Positions 1 to 5,310 of a stretch of DNA of 7,034 nt are shown here, piece after piece. A model generated the notes under the pieces. The model was given only the letters and a program-made list of their open reading frames with translations, had not been told where the DNA came from and ran no database searches. How positions within the stretch are numbered: position 1 is the first letter of the stretch; each line of letters starts with the position of its first letter. The translations under genes and the position numbers were made by a program. The stretch is taken from NCBI GenBank assembly GCA_023424725.1, contig JAFADQ010000321.1, positions 1 through 7,034 of the forward strand, given 5' to 3'. Origin of the DNA: Bacteroidota bacterium. GTDB lineage: Bacteria > Bacteroidota > Bacteroidia > Cytophagales > Hymenobacteraceae.

Positions 1-1431
1 GAATACGCCGACCAGAACTCCGGCGAAACCCTTTCTATACTTCAGCGCGTACGCCGCGATACCGAGCGCTTCATCTCAGCTTTCATTAATATATTATTCA
101 GCAGCGTGGTAGGAGTGGGGTTTTTGGTGTGGTATGCCGTAACCAAACATTGGGCGCTCGTGCCGGTGTTTTTGGTGGGAATGGTGGTTTTGGGCGGGCT
201 TACCAGCTTGCTTAGCGCCAAAATAAAAACCATGCAGCGCAGTATAAACAGGGCCACCAACAAAATGTCGGGCGTTATTACAGAATCGCTGCGGAATATA
301 GAGCTGGTAAAAAGCCTGGGGCTTACGTTTCAGGAAGTGCGGCGGCTGCGGCAACACACCGAGCAGATATTCGAGCTGGAAATGGTGAAAGTAAAGCGCG
401 TGCGCACGCTCTCGTTTCTGCAGGGCACGGCGCTAAATCTGCTGAAGCAATCTATTTTGTTTACGCTGCTTTGGCTAATTTTCCGCGATGTGCTTACCAC
501 CGGCGAGCTTATTTCGATGCAATTTATTTCGGTAAGTATTTTCGGACCGCTGCAAGATCTGGGCACCATAATTCTGGCCTACCGCGAAGCCGAAGCCGCG
601 CTTCTTAACTTCGACGAGCTGATGAATAAACCCATCGAGAAACGCCCCGAATCGGCTATAGACATAGGCCCGCTGCAGCAGCTCCGCTTCGAGGAGGTGG
701 TTTTCCGCCACCGCGATGCCCGCCAAAACGCCCTCGACGGCATCAGCTTTCAGGCCAACACCGGCGATACTATTGCTTTTGTGGGGCCGTCGGGTTCGGG
801 AAAATCTACGCTGGTAAAATTGCTCGTAGGGCTGTACGTGCCCCTTTCCGGCGATGTGTTTTACAACAACCATTCCGGCAAACATATCTGGCTGAACGAG
901 GCCCGCCGGCAGCTCGGTTTCGTAACCCAGGAAACCAACCTTTTCTCGGGCACCATCCGCGAAAACCTGCAGTATGTTAAGCCCGACGCGACGGATGACG
1001 ACATGCTCGCCGCTATGCAAAAAGCTTCCTGCGCCAACCTGCTTTCGCGCTCGCCCGACGGCCTGAGCACCCAGATTGGCGAAGGCGGACTTAAAATGTC
1101 GGGTGGCGAAAAACAACGGCTTTCCATTGCCCGCGCCCTTATACGCAACCCGCGGCTGCTCATTTTCGACGAAGCTACTTCGGCGCTCGATTCGCTCACC
1201 GAAGAAGAAATAACCGCCACCGTGCGCGAAATATCGGCCCTGCGCGAGCAAATCACCATCCTTATTGCCCACCGCCTTTCTACCATTATGCACGCCGACA
1301 CCATTTACGTGCTCGAAAAAGGCCAGATAGTAGAGAGCGGCTCACACCAGCAACTCCTCGACCAAAAAGGACTTTACTACGCCATGTGGCGCCAGCAAAT
1401 CGGCGAACGCAAAACCGAAATGATACGGTAA
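1..1431 (+). CDS. ABC transporter, fused permease and ATP-binding protein (5' end outside window)
   Basis: This is a half-size ABC exporter: one polypeptide with a membrane domain followed by a nucleotide-binding domain, expected to work as a dimer in the inner membrane. The frame is open from base 1, so the start lies upstream. 476 residues are visible, and members are usually near 580-600, so roughly the first 100 are missing. Numbering from base 1: hydrophobic helices at about 26-65 and 140-190; Walker A GPSGSGKST at 262-270; Q-loop Gln310; X-loop-like TQIGEGG just before a signature reading MSGGE (usually LSGGQ) at 366-370; Walker B RLLIFDE ending in Asp390-Glu391; D-loop SALD; H-loop His424. 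All catalytic elements are present, so the ATPase should be active. The substrate cannot be told from the sequence; the order of domains fits the MsbA/multidrug or peptide exporter group. The next 490 bases have no gene, so no downstream operon partner is visible. Confidence 0.95.
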   Translation, partial: EYADQNSGETLSILQRVRRDTERFISAFINILFSSVVGVGFLVWYAVTKHWALVPVFLVGMVVLGGLTSLLSAKIKTMQRSINRATNKMSGVITESLRNIELVKSLGLTFQEVRRLRQHTEQIFELEMVKVKRVRTLSFLQGTALNLLKQSILFTLLWLIFRDVLTTGELISMQFISVSIFGPLQDLGTIILAYREAEAALLNFDELMNKPIEKRPESAIDIGPLQQLRFEEVVFRHRDARQNALDGISFQANTGDTIAFVGPSGSGKSTLVKLLVGLYVPLSGDVFYNNHSGKHIWLNEARRQLGFVTQETNLFSGTIRENLQYVKPDATDDDMLAAMQKASCANLLSRSPDGLSTQIGEGGLKMSGGEKQRLSIARALIRNPRLLIFDEATSALDSLTEEEITATVREISALREQITILIAHRLSTIMHADTIYVLEKGQIVESGSHQQLLDQKGLYYAMWRQQIGERKTEMIR

Positions 1432-1470
1432 GTTTAATTATAAGGCAGCATTCGCCCTGTTTGCTCCTGT

Positions 1471-1530
1471 TTGTCTGAATTTGGATTTTTCAGATTAAGG
1501 GATTGGTTGGATTTCGATTTGCAGGGGTTT
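1471..1530. repeat. Degenerate GGATT-rich intergenic repeat
   Basis: The stretch after TGTTTGTCTGAAT contains recurring GGATT/AGATT/CGATT words at irregular 8-16 base steps. It resembles a degenerate repeat (TGTCTGAAT...GGATT...) that I recall from intergenic DNA of many Bacteroidota genomes. That resemblance is from memory and is not verified here. It also explains why the 67-codon frame starting at 1471 looks artificial. The function is unknown. Confidence 0.4.
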
Positions 1531-1682
1531 TTAGGCTGTGATGGAGTGGTTTTTGGCCTTTGCAGCTCCGGCAGAAAACACAGGGCTCCCTTGGTCTGTG
1601 GCACACAGAATACCGTTTACGTGGTCTATGCTTTCACCTATGGTATATACACGTCTTACCTATGCAGGAATTAACCATCTGG

Positions 1683-1730
1683 TTATCAACTATTTATAGA
1701 TTAATCTATAAAGAAGCAAAGTGTTGATAA
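1683..1730. repeat. Nested inverted repeats with a 20-base perfect palindrome
   Basis: Bases 1693-1712 read TTTATAGATTAATCTATAAA, a perfect 20-base palindrome with no spacer. It is enclosed by a second, 8-base inverted repeat: TTATCAAC at 1683-1690 and GTTGATAA at 1723-1730. A third short dyad, TTGATAATCAA, overlaps the right arm at 1725-1735. The symmetry suggests a protein binding or recombination site more than a terminator, because there is no T-run or G/C-rich stem. No adjacent gene explains it. Confidence 0.65.
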
Positions 1731-1924
1731 TCAATGTGTTACAAAGATGTGTATATAATTTAGGTGAAGCCACAGACCGGGGAGTTGGGATAAGAAGTGA
1801 CTTTTGCAAATGGAAAAACAACCATTCGTAACGAAATAGGCCTGCTTTAAAGTGTATAGCTGCTTAAGGTTAAAAATGTAGCATACATAAAGGCACCCCG
1901 GCTTATGAAGCAATTATATTAAAA

Positions 1925-1936
1925 TAGATTTGCGCA
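1925..1936 (+). repeat. Candidate left terminal inverted repeat of the insertion sequence
   Basis: TAGATTTGCGCA pairs imperfectly with the right end at 2996-3008, sharing TAG, TTT and CGCA. It lies two bases beyond the transposase stop codon. The match is weak and the exact outer base is uncertain. Confidence 0.4.
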
Positions 1937-1938
1937 AA

Positions 1939-2943
1939 TTAAGCAAAAGCCAAGTCTGGTTTAGCCAGTTGTTGGGTTAAATAATCGTCAAAAGCCTTTC
2001 TTTTGAGTTGGTAAACTGTCTTGCCGCAGGCATATGCCAGCTGTTTTAATCTTGTCCAAACTAATGTTGCTGCCAGGATGTGGTTTCGCTGCGCCCTTTG
2101 TAGCCGGCATTGCGATTCTTCGATACCGGTCAGTTGCTTTTCCTCTCTGTGAAGCTGCTCCACGCTCCATCTCAACCCGCAAATCTGTTTCACTGCCTGA
2201 GAGTCGTTTTGCTTTGCATCGTTTGTAACAATGTAGTCCGTGCGGTGGGTAGACACCTCAACCCGGAATAGCTTCACTTTCAGATCCATTGGAAATTTAT
2301 GCAACTTTACCAGCTTGCCCTGCTCAAGCTCATGAGCGTTCCATCGCAGCTCTGCCACAGGCTTATACGTGTTGTGCTCTGAAGCATCATCCACCTTTCG
2401 GTTGCTTTTAATGGTGCAATAAAAGGTTTTTCCCTCTCGTATCAGGTACTTCATCAGATCGGCCGTGGCGTACCAGCTGTCCATGAGAACGGTTTGAAAG
2501 AGTACACCCCTGCTTTTAAGGCTTTTAAGCATATCCAACACATGATCCAGCTTTGATTTACCGTCTGAACCAGGATCGAAAATGCGGAAATCAAGAAGCC
2601 AGAACTGCTCATTGACCGGGTCGAGGTAGAGGCAATTCACTACACCTATACCTTTTATTACTCCATGAGCATTGCCCGAATACTGCCGCCTTACCAACTC
2701 TATCGAATGTGAATGCCGCTTATCGAGTACCGTGTCATCAAAAATGATGTAGGCATAAGAAGACTGGGTGATAAGCGGAGATACCTTTTGCCACAACATG
2801 CTGGGTGTAAGCTTCTTGCTTTTAAGAAAGCGGTGAACAGAGTCATGGCTAAGTCCTTCAAAATGATCTGCAAAATAGGTGCAGGTGTAGTTAATCTGGG
2901 TGCTCAACAAATACTGACAATAGTGTTCCAACGCAGTTTTCAT
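1939..2943 (-). CDS. DDE transposase, IS4-superfamily / IS701-like
   Basis: The 334-residue protein should cut and rejoin the ends of the surrounding insertion sequence. The likely catalytic triad is Asp69 or Asp70 (in IIFDDT), Asp155 (in VLMDSWYA) and Glu262. The last sits in R258-x3-E262-x6-K269, the R-E-K part of the YREK signature of IS4-type enzymes; the expected tyrosine position (255) is cysteine here. The C-terminal motif EEKQLTGIEESQCR followed by RNHI is, from memory, typical of a group of transposases common in cyanobacteria and Bacteroidota and usually filed under IS701; this family call is less certain than the transposase call. A GGAGGG sequence at 2953-2958 (minus strand) lies 9 bases before the ATG and fixes the start. 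The frame is intact, with no stop or frameshift, so the element may still be active. Confidence 0.93.
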   Translation of the reverse strand: MKTALEHYCQYLLSTQINYTCTYFADHFEGLSHDSVHRFLKSKKLTPSMLWQKVSPLITQSSYAYIIFDDTVLDKRHSHSIELVRRQYSGNAHGVIKGIGVVNCLYLDPVNEQFWLLDFRIFDPGSDGKSKLDHVLDMLKSLKSRGVLFQTVLMDSWYATADLMKYLIREGKTFYCTIKSNRKVDDASEHNTYKPVAELRWNAHELEQGKLVKLHKFPMDLKVKLFRVEVSTHRTDYIVTNDAKQNDSQAVKQICGLRWSVEQLHREEKQLTGIEESQCRLQRAQRNHILAATLVWTRLKQLAYACGKTVYQLKRKAFDDYLTQQLAKPDLAFA

Positions 2944-2952
2944 CTTTTTTAT

Positions 2953-2958
2953 CCCTCC
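2953..2958 (-). promoter_or_regulatory. Ribosome binding site of the transposase
   Basis: On the minus strand GGAGGG lies 9 bases before the transposase ATG. It is the only strong Shine-Dalgarno sequence in front of a gene in this window; the resident genes have weak ones or none. This fits an incoming element with a broad host range. Confidence 0.65.
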
Positions 2959-2995
2959 AAAGAATTTTACTCATTTTCTCCCTTTTTGGATTAGG

Positions 2996-3008
2996 TGCGA
3001 AAGTCCTA
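2996..3008 (-). repeat. Candidate right terminal inverted repeat of the insertion sequence
   Basis: Read on the minus strand this is TAGGACTTTCGCA, the partner of TAGATTTGCGCA at 1925-1936. The pairing needs small gaps, so the border is provisional. Confidence 0.4.
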
Positions 3009-3042
3009 TATATTTTAATAAGTTTAACATAAATCCCCACTC

Positions 3043-3216
3043 TTGCCTTTCAACCCCTACACCCACGACCTTCCCGTTACCGACATCATCCCGGAAGTGC
3101 AGCAGCACCTCGGGGAGCGCAATACCTTAATAGTACAGGCGCCTCCGGGAGCCGGTAAAAGCACCTTGCTGCCGCTGGCTTTGCTACATGAGGCTTGGCT
3201 GCAAGTGTCAAAAATA
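3043..3216 (+). repeat. Direct repeat, copy 1 (hrpB codons 1-58)
   Basis: This 174-base segment is repeated in the same orientation at 5482-5655 with 165 matching bases and no gaps. The two copies enclose both toxin-antitoxin modules. The left border coincides with the start codon and the right border follows TCAAAAATA. Confidence 0.95.
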
Positions 3217-3237
3217 AGCCTTCAACCACCTAATTAG
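3043..3237 (+). pseudogene. hrpB: hrpB 5'-end remnant (first 58 codons duplicated, then broken)
   Basis: A TTG-started frame of 64 codons repeats the beginning of the full hrpB located 2.4 kb downstream. The copy covers codons 1-58 (3043-3216) and includes an intact Walker A sequence PPGAGKST. It then leaves hrpB abruptly after TCAAAAATA and runs six unrelated codons to a stop at 3235-3237. Against the full gene there are 9 base differences in 174. Five affected codons are synonymous and three change an amino acid (Gln/His at 32, Ala/Pro at 51, Val/Gly at 55). Eight of the nine differences lie in the second half. Without the remaining helicase motifs the peptide cannot be a helicase. Homology begins exactly at the TTG start; the upstream flanks are unrelated. 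It is best read as one arm of a duplication made when the toxin-antitoxin cassette arrived. Confidence 0.9.
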
Positions 3238-3289
3238 CTTTTTAACAGGATGCCAAAACTATTAACTGCAATAGTTCGTTGTAGAGTCA

Positions 3290-3324
3290 GAGAAATATTT
3301 CCATTTATTTCGGAAAAATTTCTC
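3290..3324. promoter_or_regulatory. Inverted-repeat operator of the antitoxin-RES operon
   Basis: GAGAAATATTTCC (3290-3302) and GGAAAAATTTCTC (3312-3324) are complementary at 12 of 13 positions across a 9-base spacer, and the next outer pair (A3289, T3325) also matches. The repeat ends directly at a -7-like sequence and so would cover the -33 region. Xre-type antitoxins commonly repress their own operon by binding such dyads. The assignment is inferred from position and symmetry. Confidence 0.7.
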
Positions 3325-3332
3325 TATCTTTA
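3325..3332 (+). promoter_or_regulatory. Probable -7 element of the antitoxin-RES operon
   Basis: TATCTTTA matches 7 of 8 positions of the Bacteroidota -7 consensus TAnnTTTG, and the antitoxin ATG follows at 3351. No clear TTG is seen at the -33 distance, where the inverted repeat lies. A short leader with no Shine-Dalgarno sequence would result. Confidence 0.5.
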
Positions 3333-3350
3333 AACTGTAATTTCTGCGCC

Positions 3351-3830
3351 ATGGCCACACCCACCAACAGCAAAGCTTCGGGCAATAACAACCGGCAAAA
3401 CAAAGGGCAGGCAAAGGCAGCCACGTCTGAGTACCGTCAATTCCAGGCGCTCAGCCACGACTCGTTTGCGTTGGTAATGGCTGCCCGCGAAGGAGTGCTT
3501 GCCCGTGTCGCTTTCGAGGTAGCCGAGCGCTTAGAACTGCACCTTACCCAAATGGCCGATTTACTGCACACCACTACTAAAACCCTGCAGAGCTACCGGC
3601 AAAGCAAGAAAAAATTGAGTCCGGCCCATAGCGAGCAAACCCTGAAACTGCTTGCCCTGCAACAAAAAGGAAAAGAGGTGTTCGGCACCAGCACGGCGCT
3701 GCGTTCCTGGCTTAGCAAACCTGCATACGGCCTGGGCGGCCAAACTCCGCTGGCTCTTCTCGAAACAAGCGGCGGCATAGATCTGGTAATGGAGGAGCTG
3801 TATCGTATCTCGTACGGCGACCTGGCCTAA
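3351..3830 (+). CDS. Xre/MbcA/ParS-type antitoxin (DUF2384) of a RES toxin
   Basis: The 159-residue protein matches the architecture of antitoxins that pair with RES-domain toxins: they bind and neutralise the toxin and repress the operon. Residues 1-27 are basic, polar and probably disordered. Residues about 47-92 form the helical Xre-like DNA-binding part (GVLARVAFEVAERL, then QMADLLHTTTKTLQSY). Residues about 108-157 are the DUF2384 toxin-binding domain, with the typical RSWL, LGGQTPLALLET, GGIDLV and RISYG blocks. The ATG is supported by the promoter and operator immediately upstream; no Shine-Dalgarno sequence is seen. The RES toxin gene starts 12 bases after this stop, so the two are certainly co-transcribed. 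Antitoxin-first order is usual for this family. The identification rests on motif recognition and the adjacent toxin; confidence is high. Confidence 0.92.
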   Translation: MATPTNSKASGNNNRQNKGQAKAATSEYRQFQALSHDSFALVMAAREGVLARVAFEVAERLELHLTQMADLLHTTTKTLQSYRQSKKKLSPAHSEQTLKLLALQQKGKEVFGTSTALRSWLSKPAYGLGGQTPLALLETSGGIDLVMEELYRISYGDLA

Positions 3831-3842
3831 ATCTGCCTCCAG

Positions 3843-4289
3843 ATGGACGTATACAGAATCTGCCTTGCCAAATACGCCAACATATTGGTGGCTTCGGGCA
3901 TTCGCGGCCATTGGAACTATAAAGGGGCGTTTGTAATTTACACAGCCGGCAGCCGGGCGCTTGCCTGCCTCGAAAACGTGGTGCATAGGAGCGGAGAGGG
4001 CCTGACTGAAAATTTTCGCACCCTCGTTATCCAAATTCCCGATAAACTGAAGATAGAAACCATCCCAGACACGGCCTTACCCGCCAACTGGAAAGACATC
4101 AGTAGTTATCCGGCTTGCCAGGCACTTGCTAACGATTGGTACACAAAAGGTAAAACCGCAGTTTTAAAAGTACCCTCCGCTATTATCCCCGAAGAAAATA
4201 ACTATATCCTCAATACCCGCCATCCCGATTTCTGCAGGATTAACATTAAAGCAGTAGAGGAGTTTTTTTTTGATCCCAGAATTAAGTAG
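3843..4289 (+). CDS. RES-domain toxin (predicted NAD+-degrading)
   Basis: RES toxins stop growth by destroying cellular NAD+ by hydrolysis or phosphorolysis, with an ADP-ribosyltransferase-like fold. This 148-residue protein shows the family's landmarks in order: Arg5 (in VYRI), the SGIRGHWNYKG block at 18-28, Tyr33, Glu44 (in CLENVVH), Ser112 (in VPSAI) and the YILNTRHPDF block at 121-130. Arg, Glu and Ser are the residues that give the domain its name. Length is typical and no key residue is missing, so the toxin should be functional. The ATG follows the antitoxin stop by 12 bases. A run of nine T (4263-4271) near the 3' end encodes consecutive phenylalanines; slippage there would change only the last few residues. 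The first hairpin array begins 14 bases after the stop and may end transcription. Confidence 0.93.
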   Translation: MDVYRICLAKYANILVASGIRGHWNYKGAFVIYTAGSRALACLENVVHRSGEGLTENFRTLVIQIPDKLKIETIPDTALPANWKDISSYPACQALANDWYTKGKTAVLKVPSAIIPEENNYILNTRHPDFCRINIKAVEEFFFDPRIK

Positions 4290-4303
4290 AGGAGGTGCTT
4301 TTG

Positions 4304-4416
4304 TTCTTAGCTTCCAGGCTAAGAACTTACATCTGGAAGCCTCCAGGCTTTAGATCGCGCATGCTTGGAAGCATGAAGTAGCGCCTCCTTAGCTTGGAAG
4401 CTAAGGAGAGTGGAAA
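4304..4416. repeat. Hairpin array A (four hairpins), between the two toxin-antitoxin modules
   Basis: Four hairpins follow one another: GTTCTTAGC/GCTAAGAAC (4303-4326, loop TTCCAG); an imperfect one centred on AAGCC/GGCTT (4331-4355); CATGCT/AGCATG (4360-4375, loop TGGA); and CTCCTTAGCT/AGCTAAGGAG (4385-4408, loop TGGA). The last two show TTGGAA at the tip, and the first shows its reverse-strand equivalent. The array's outer arms, CTTAGCTTCC at 4306-4315 and GGAAGCTAAG at 4396-4405, are also complementary, like the ends of a small transposable element. A degenerate ATGGAAGC unit follows at 4439-4446. The array lies between convergent genes, so it may also terminate transcription from both sides. 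A second copy lies at 5311-5427. Confidence 0.85.
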
Positions 4417-4462
4417 ACAGGCAGTAGGGCTGCTTTGCATGGAAGCTAAATAGAAGGGCAGC

Positions 4463-4792
4463 TTATTTTCGGCTATAGAAAGTAACTCCAGCTCTTGCAA
4501 TATGCCCGGTTATTTCAGGGGGTGTTTTTTCGTTGAGTGTTAAAATATCGAATTTATAGAGCATGCCCAGTTCCTCAAGGTGCAGTTTCAGCATAAGAAT
4601 ATCATCAAGAATGATGTTATCGCCGATGATGGCAAAGTCTATATCGGAGCCGTTTTTGAAAGTCCCTAAAGCTCTGGAACCGAATAACTTTACTTCTTTA
4701 ATTTTTGGCGCGGCCGCGAAAACTGCTTTGATTTCTTCTATTTCGCCGGGTTGCAAGCCAAAATTGTTTGTAACCTTACTTGTCTCCGCCAT
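4463..4792 (-). CDS. MNT-type minimal nucleotidyltransferase antitoxin
   Basis: The 109-residue protein is a minimal nucleotidyltransferase of the DNA polymerase beta fold. The motif LFGSRALG...GSDIDF gives Gly38-Ser39 and the metal-binding Asp50 and Asp52; the third carboxylate is probably Asp82 (in YKFDIL). All three are present, so it should be catalytically active. In HEPN-MNT systems that have been studied, the enzyme neutralises the partner by transferring AMP to a tyrosine next to the HEPN active site. The ATG overlaps the 3' end of the HEPN gene by 17 bases, which indicates translational coupling and a fixed stoichiometry. No clear Shine-Dalgarno sequence precedes it. The toxin-first order matches this class. 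Whether this protein acts as antitoxin is inferred from the pairing. Confidence 0.9.
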   Translation of the reverse strand: MAETSKVTNNFGLQPGEIEEIKAVFAAAPKIKEVKLFGSRALGTFKNGSDIDFAIIGDNIILDDILMLKLHLEELGMLYKFDILTLNEKTPPEITGHIARAGVTFYSRK

Positions 4793-5204
4793 CGGTTAGT
4801 TCTTTGCTTAATCGGTCGCCTAATTCTGCAAATGCAGCATAATATTGTGTAAGAATGCTGTGCGCGATTTCTTTTGCCGTATCGCTGTCGTACGTGTGAG
4901 AAGTCATTTCCCTCGACAGCTTCATTTTACGCCAGGTTCCACCGTCCGTTATATATCCATCCTGAAAAGCCTGCGCCAGAACCGGATTTGGTCCGGCAAT
5001 TTCTGTATACCCCTTATAGCGAAGTATGTCCTGAAGTGTTTTCCAGGCAAGTTCGTACGTGTATTCAAATCGTTGTATAAGTCCTTCCCGCTCAAGCTCC
5101 GATAAATCTTCGAGCTTTCGCTTTTCAGCCACCTCGGCTAGTTTTGCCAGCGCTTTCCGGTAATTACTAAATCGCTGTTCCCAACGTATGTTTTTGCCTG
5201 TCAT
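4776..5204 (-). CDS. HEPN toxin, HI0074 / nucleotidyltransferase substrate-binding family
   Basis: This 142-residue, all-helical protein belongs to the HEPN superfamily, in the HI0074-like group that always accompanies a small nucleotidyltransferase. The opening block IRWEQRFSNYRKALAKL, the central FEYTYELAWKTLQDIL (46-61) and the C-terminal helices fit the family along their whole length. The sequence R98-x4-H103-x-Y105 is the RX4HXY motif: Arg and His are the RNase residues, and the tyrosine is the AMP acceptor known from studied HEPN-MNT pairs. The expected activity is therefore RNA cleavage, silenced by the neighbouring MNT protein. The gene is first in its operon, with a promoter at 5254-5283, and its 3' end overlaps the MNT start by 17 bases. 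Some HI0074-type proteins were first described only as substrate-binding subunits, so toxicity is inferred from the motif. Confidence 0.9.
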   Translation of the reverse strand: MTGKNIRWEQRFSNYRKALAKLAEVAEKRKLEDLSELEREGLIQRFEYTYELAWKTLQDILRYKGYTEIAGPNPVLAQAFQDGYITDGGTWRKMKLSREMTSHTYDSDTAKEIAHSILTQYYAAFAELGDRLSKELTDGGDK

Positions 5205-5253
5205 ATCAGCTAATCTTTTTATAGGCTATGCTCTCAACATAATTCCGCTTCCT

Positions 5254-5283
5254 CAAAATTATTAATTATGGTTTGTAAAACAA
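5254..5283 (-). promoter_or_regulatory. Bacteroidota-type promoter of the HEPN-MNT operon
   Basis: On the minus strand a TTG (5281-5283) is followed after 19 bases by TAATTTTG (5254-5261). This matches every defined position of the TAnnTTTG -7 element at the usual spacing to a -33 TTG. The HEPN ATG lies 49 bases beyond the -7 element. Confidence 0.65.
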
Positions 5284-5310
5284 TCTCCTAAAGCGGCAAT
5301 GCTCAATCTA

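Larger units (their letters stand above)
1432..1924. other. Gene-free intergenic stretch between ABC exporter and insertion sequence
   Basis: No convincing protein or RNA gene is seen here. Two short open frames exist (plus strand 1471-1674, 67 codons; minus strand 1731-1913, 60 codons), but neither has a recognisable domain, a good ribosome binding site or protein-like composition. The stretch contains a GGATT-rich degenerate repeat near 1471-1530 and a nested palindrome near 1683-1730, listed separately. The rest is A/T-rich and unremarkable compared with the G/C-richer coding DNA on both sides. It may be the remains of older insertions next to the insertion sequence. Confidence 0.6.
1925..3008 (-). 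mobile_element. Insertion sequence, single DDE transposase, IS4/IS701-like (ends approximate)
   Basis: The element consists of one transposase gene and short ends. Candidate terminal inverted repeats are TAGATTTGCGCA at 1925-1936 and the reverse complement of TGCGAAAGTCCTA at 2996-3008 (reads TAGGACTTTCGCA). They share TAG, TTT and CGCA but need small gaps. The transposase stop lies two bases inside the left end, which supports that border. TATATT occurs on both sides (1915-1920 and 3009-3014), but it is not flush with the left end and the area is A/T-rich, so a target duplication is not established. Length is about 1.08 kb, normal for a one-gene element. It lies 34 bases upstream of the broken hrpB copy. 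Confidence 0.7.

Noticed and set aside
475..1293. Long minus-strand open frame (272 codons) opposite the ABC exporter
   Set aside because: It lies antisense to a complete set of ABC ATPase motifs and has no recognisable domain; it is a shadow produced by G/C-rich codon use.
1471..1674. 67-codon plus-strand frame
   Set aside because: It begins in a degenerate repeat, has no ribosome binding site and no recognisable domain.
1777..1901. Long-range CCGGGG/CCCCGG inverted repeat as insertion-sequence ends
   Set aside because: Only six bases pair, and the segment between contains no gene; judged to be chance.
1731..1913. 60-codon minus-strand frame
   Set aside because: Its composition is not protein-like in any family I know, it is in A/T-rich gene-free DNA and there is no supporting start signal.
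4304..4416. Hairpin array as a CRISPR array
   Set aside because: Units are palindromes with variable stems and only a short constant word; there are no identical repeats separated by unique spacers, and no cas genes.
4304..4416. Array A as nothing more than a bidirectional terminator
   Set aside because: Termination between the convergent operons is plausible, but the nearly identical array B is upstream of both of its neighbours, so termination alone does not explain the pair.
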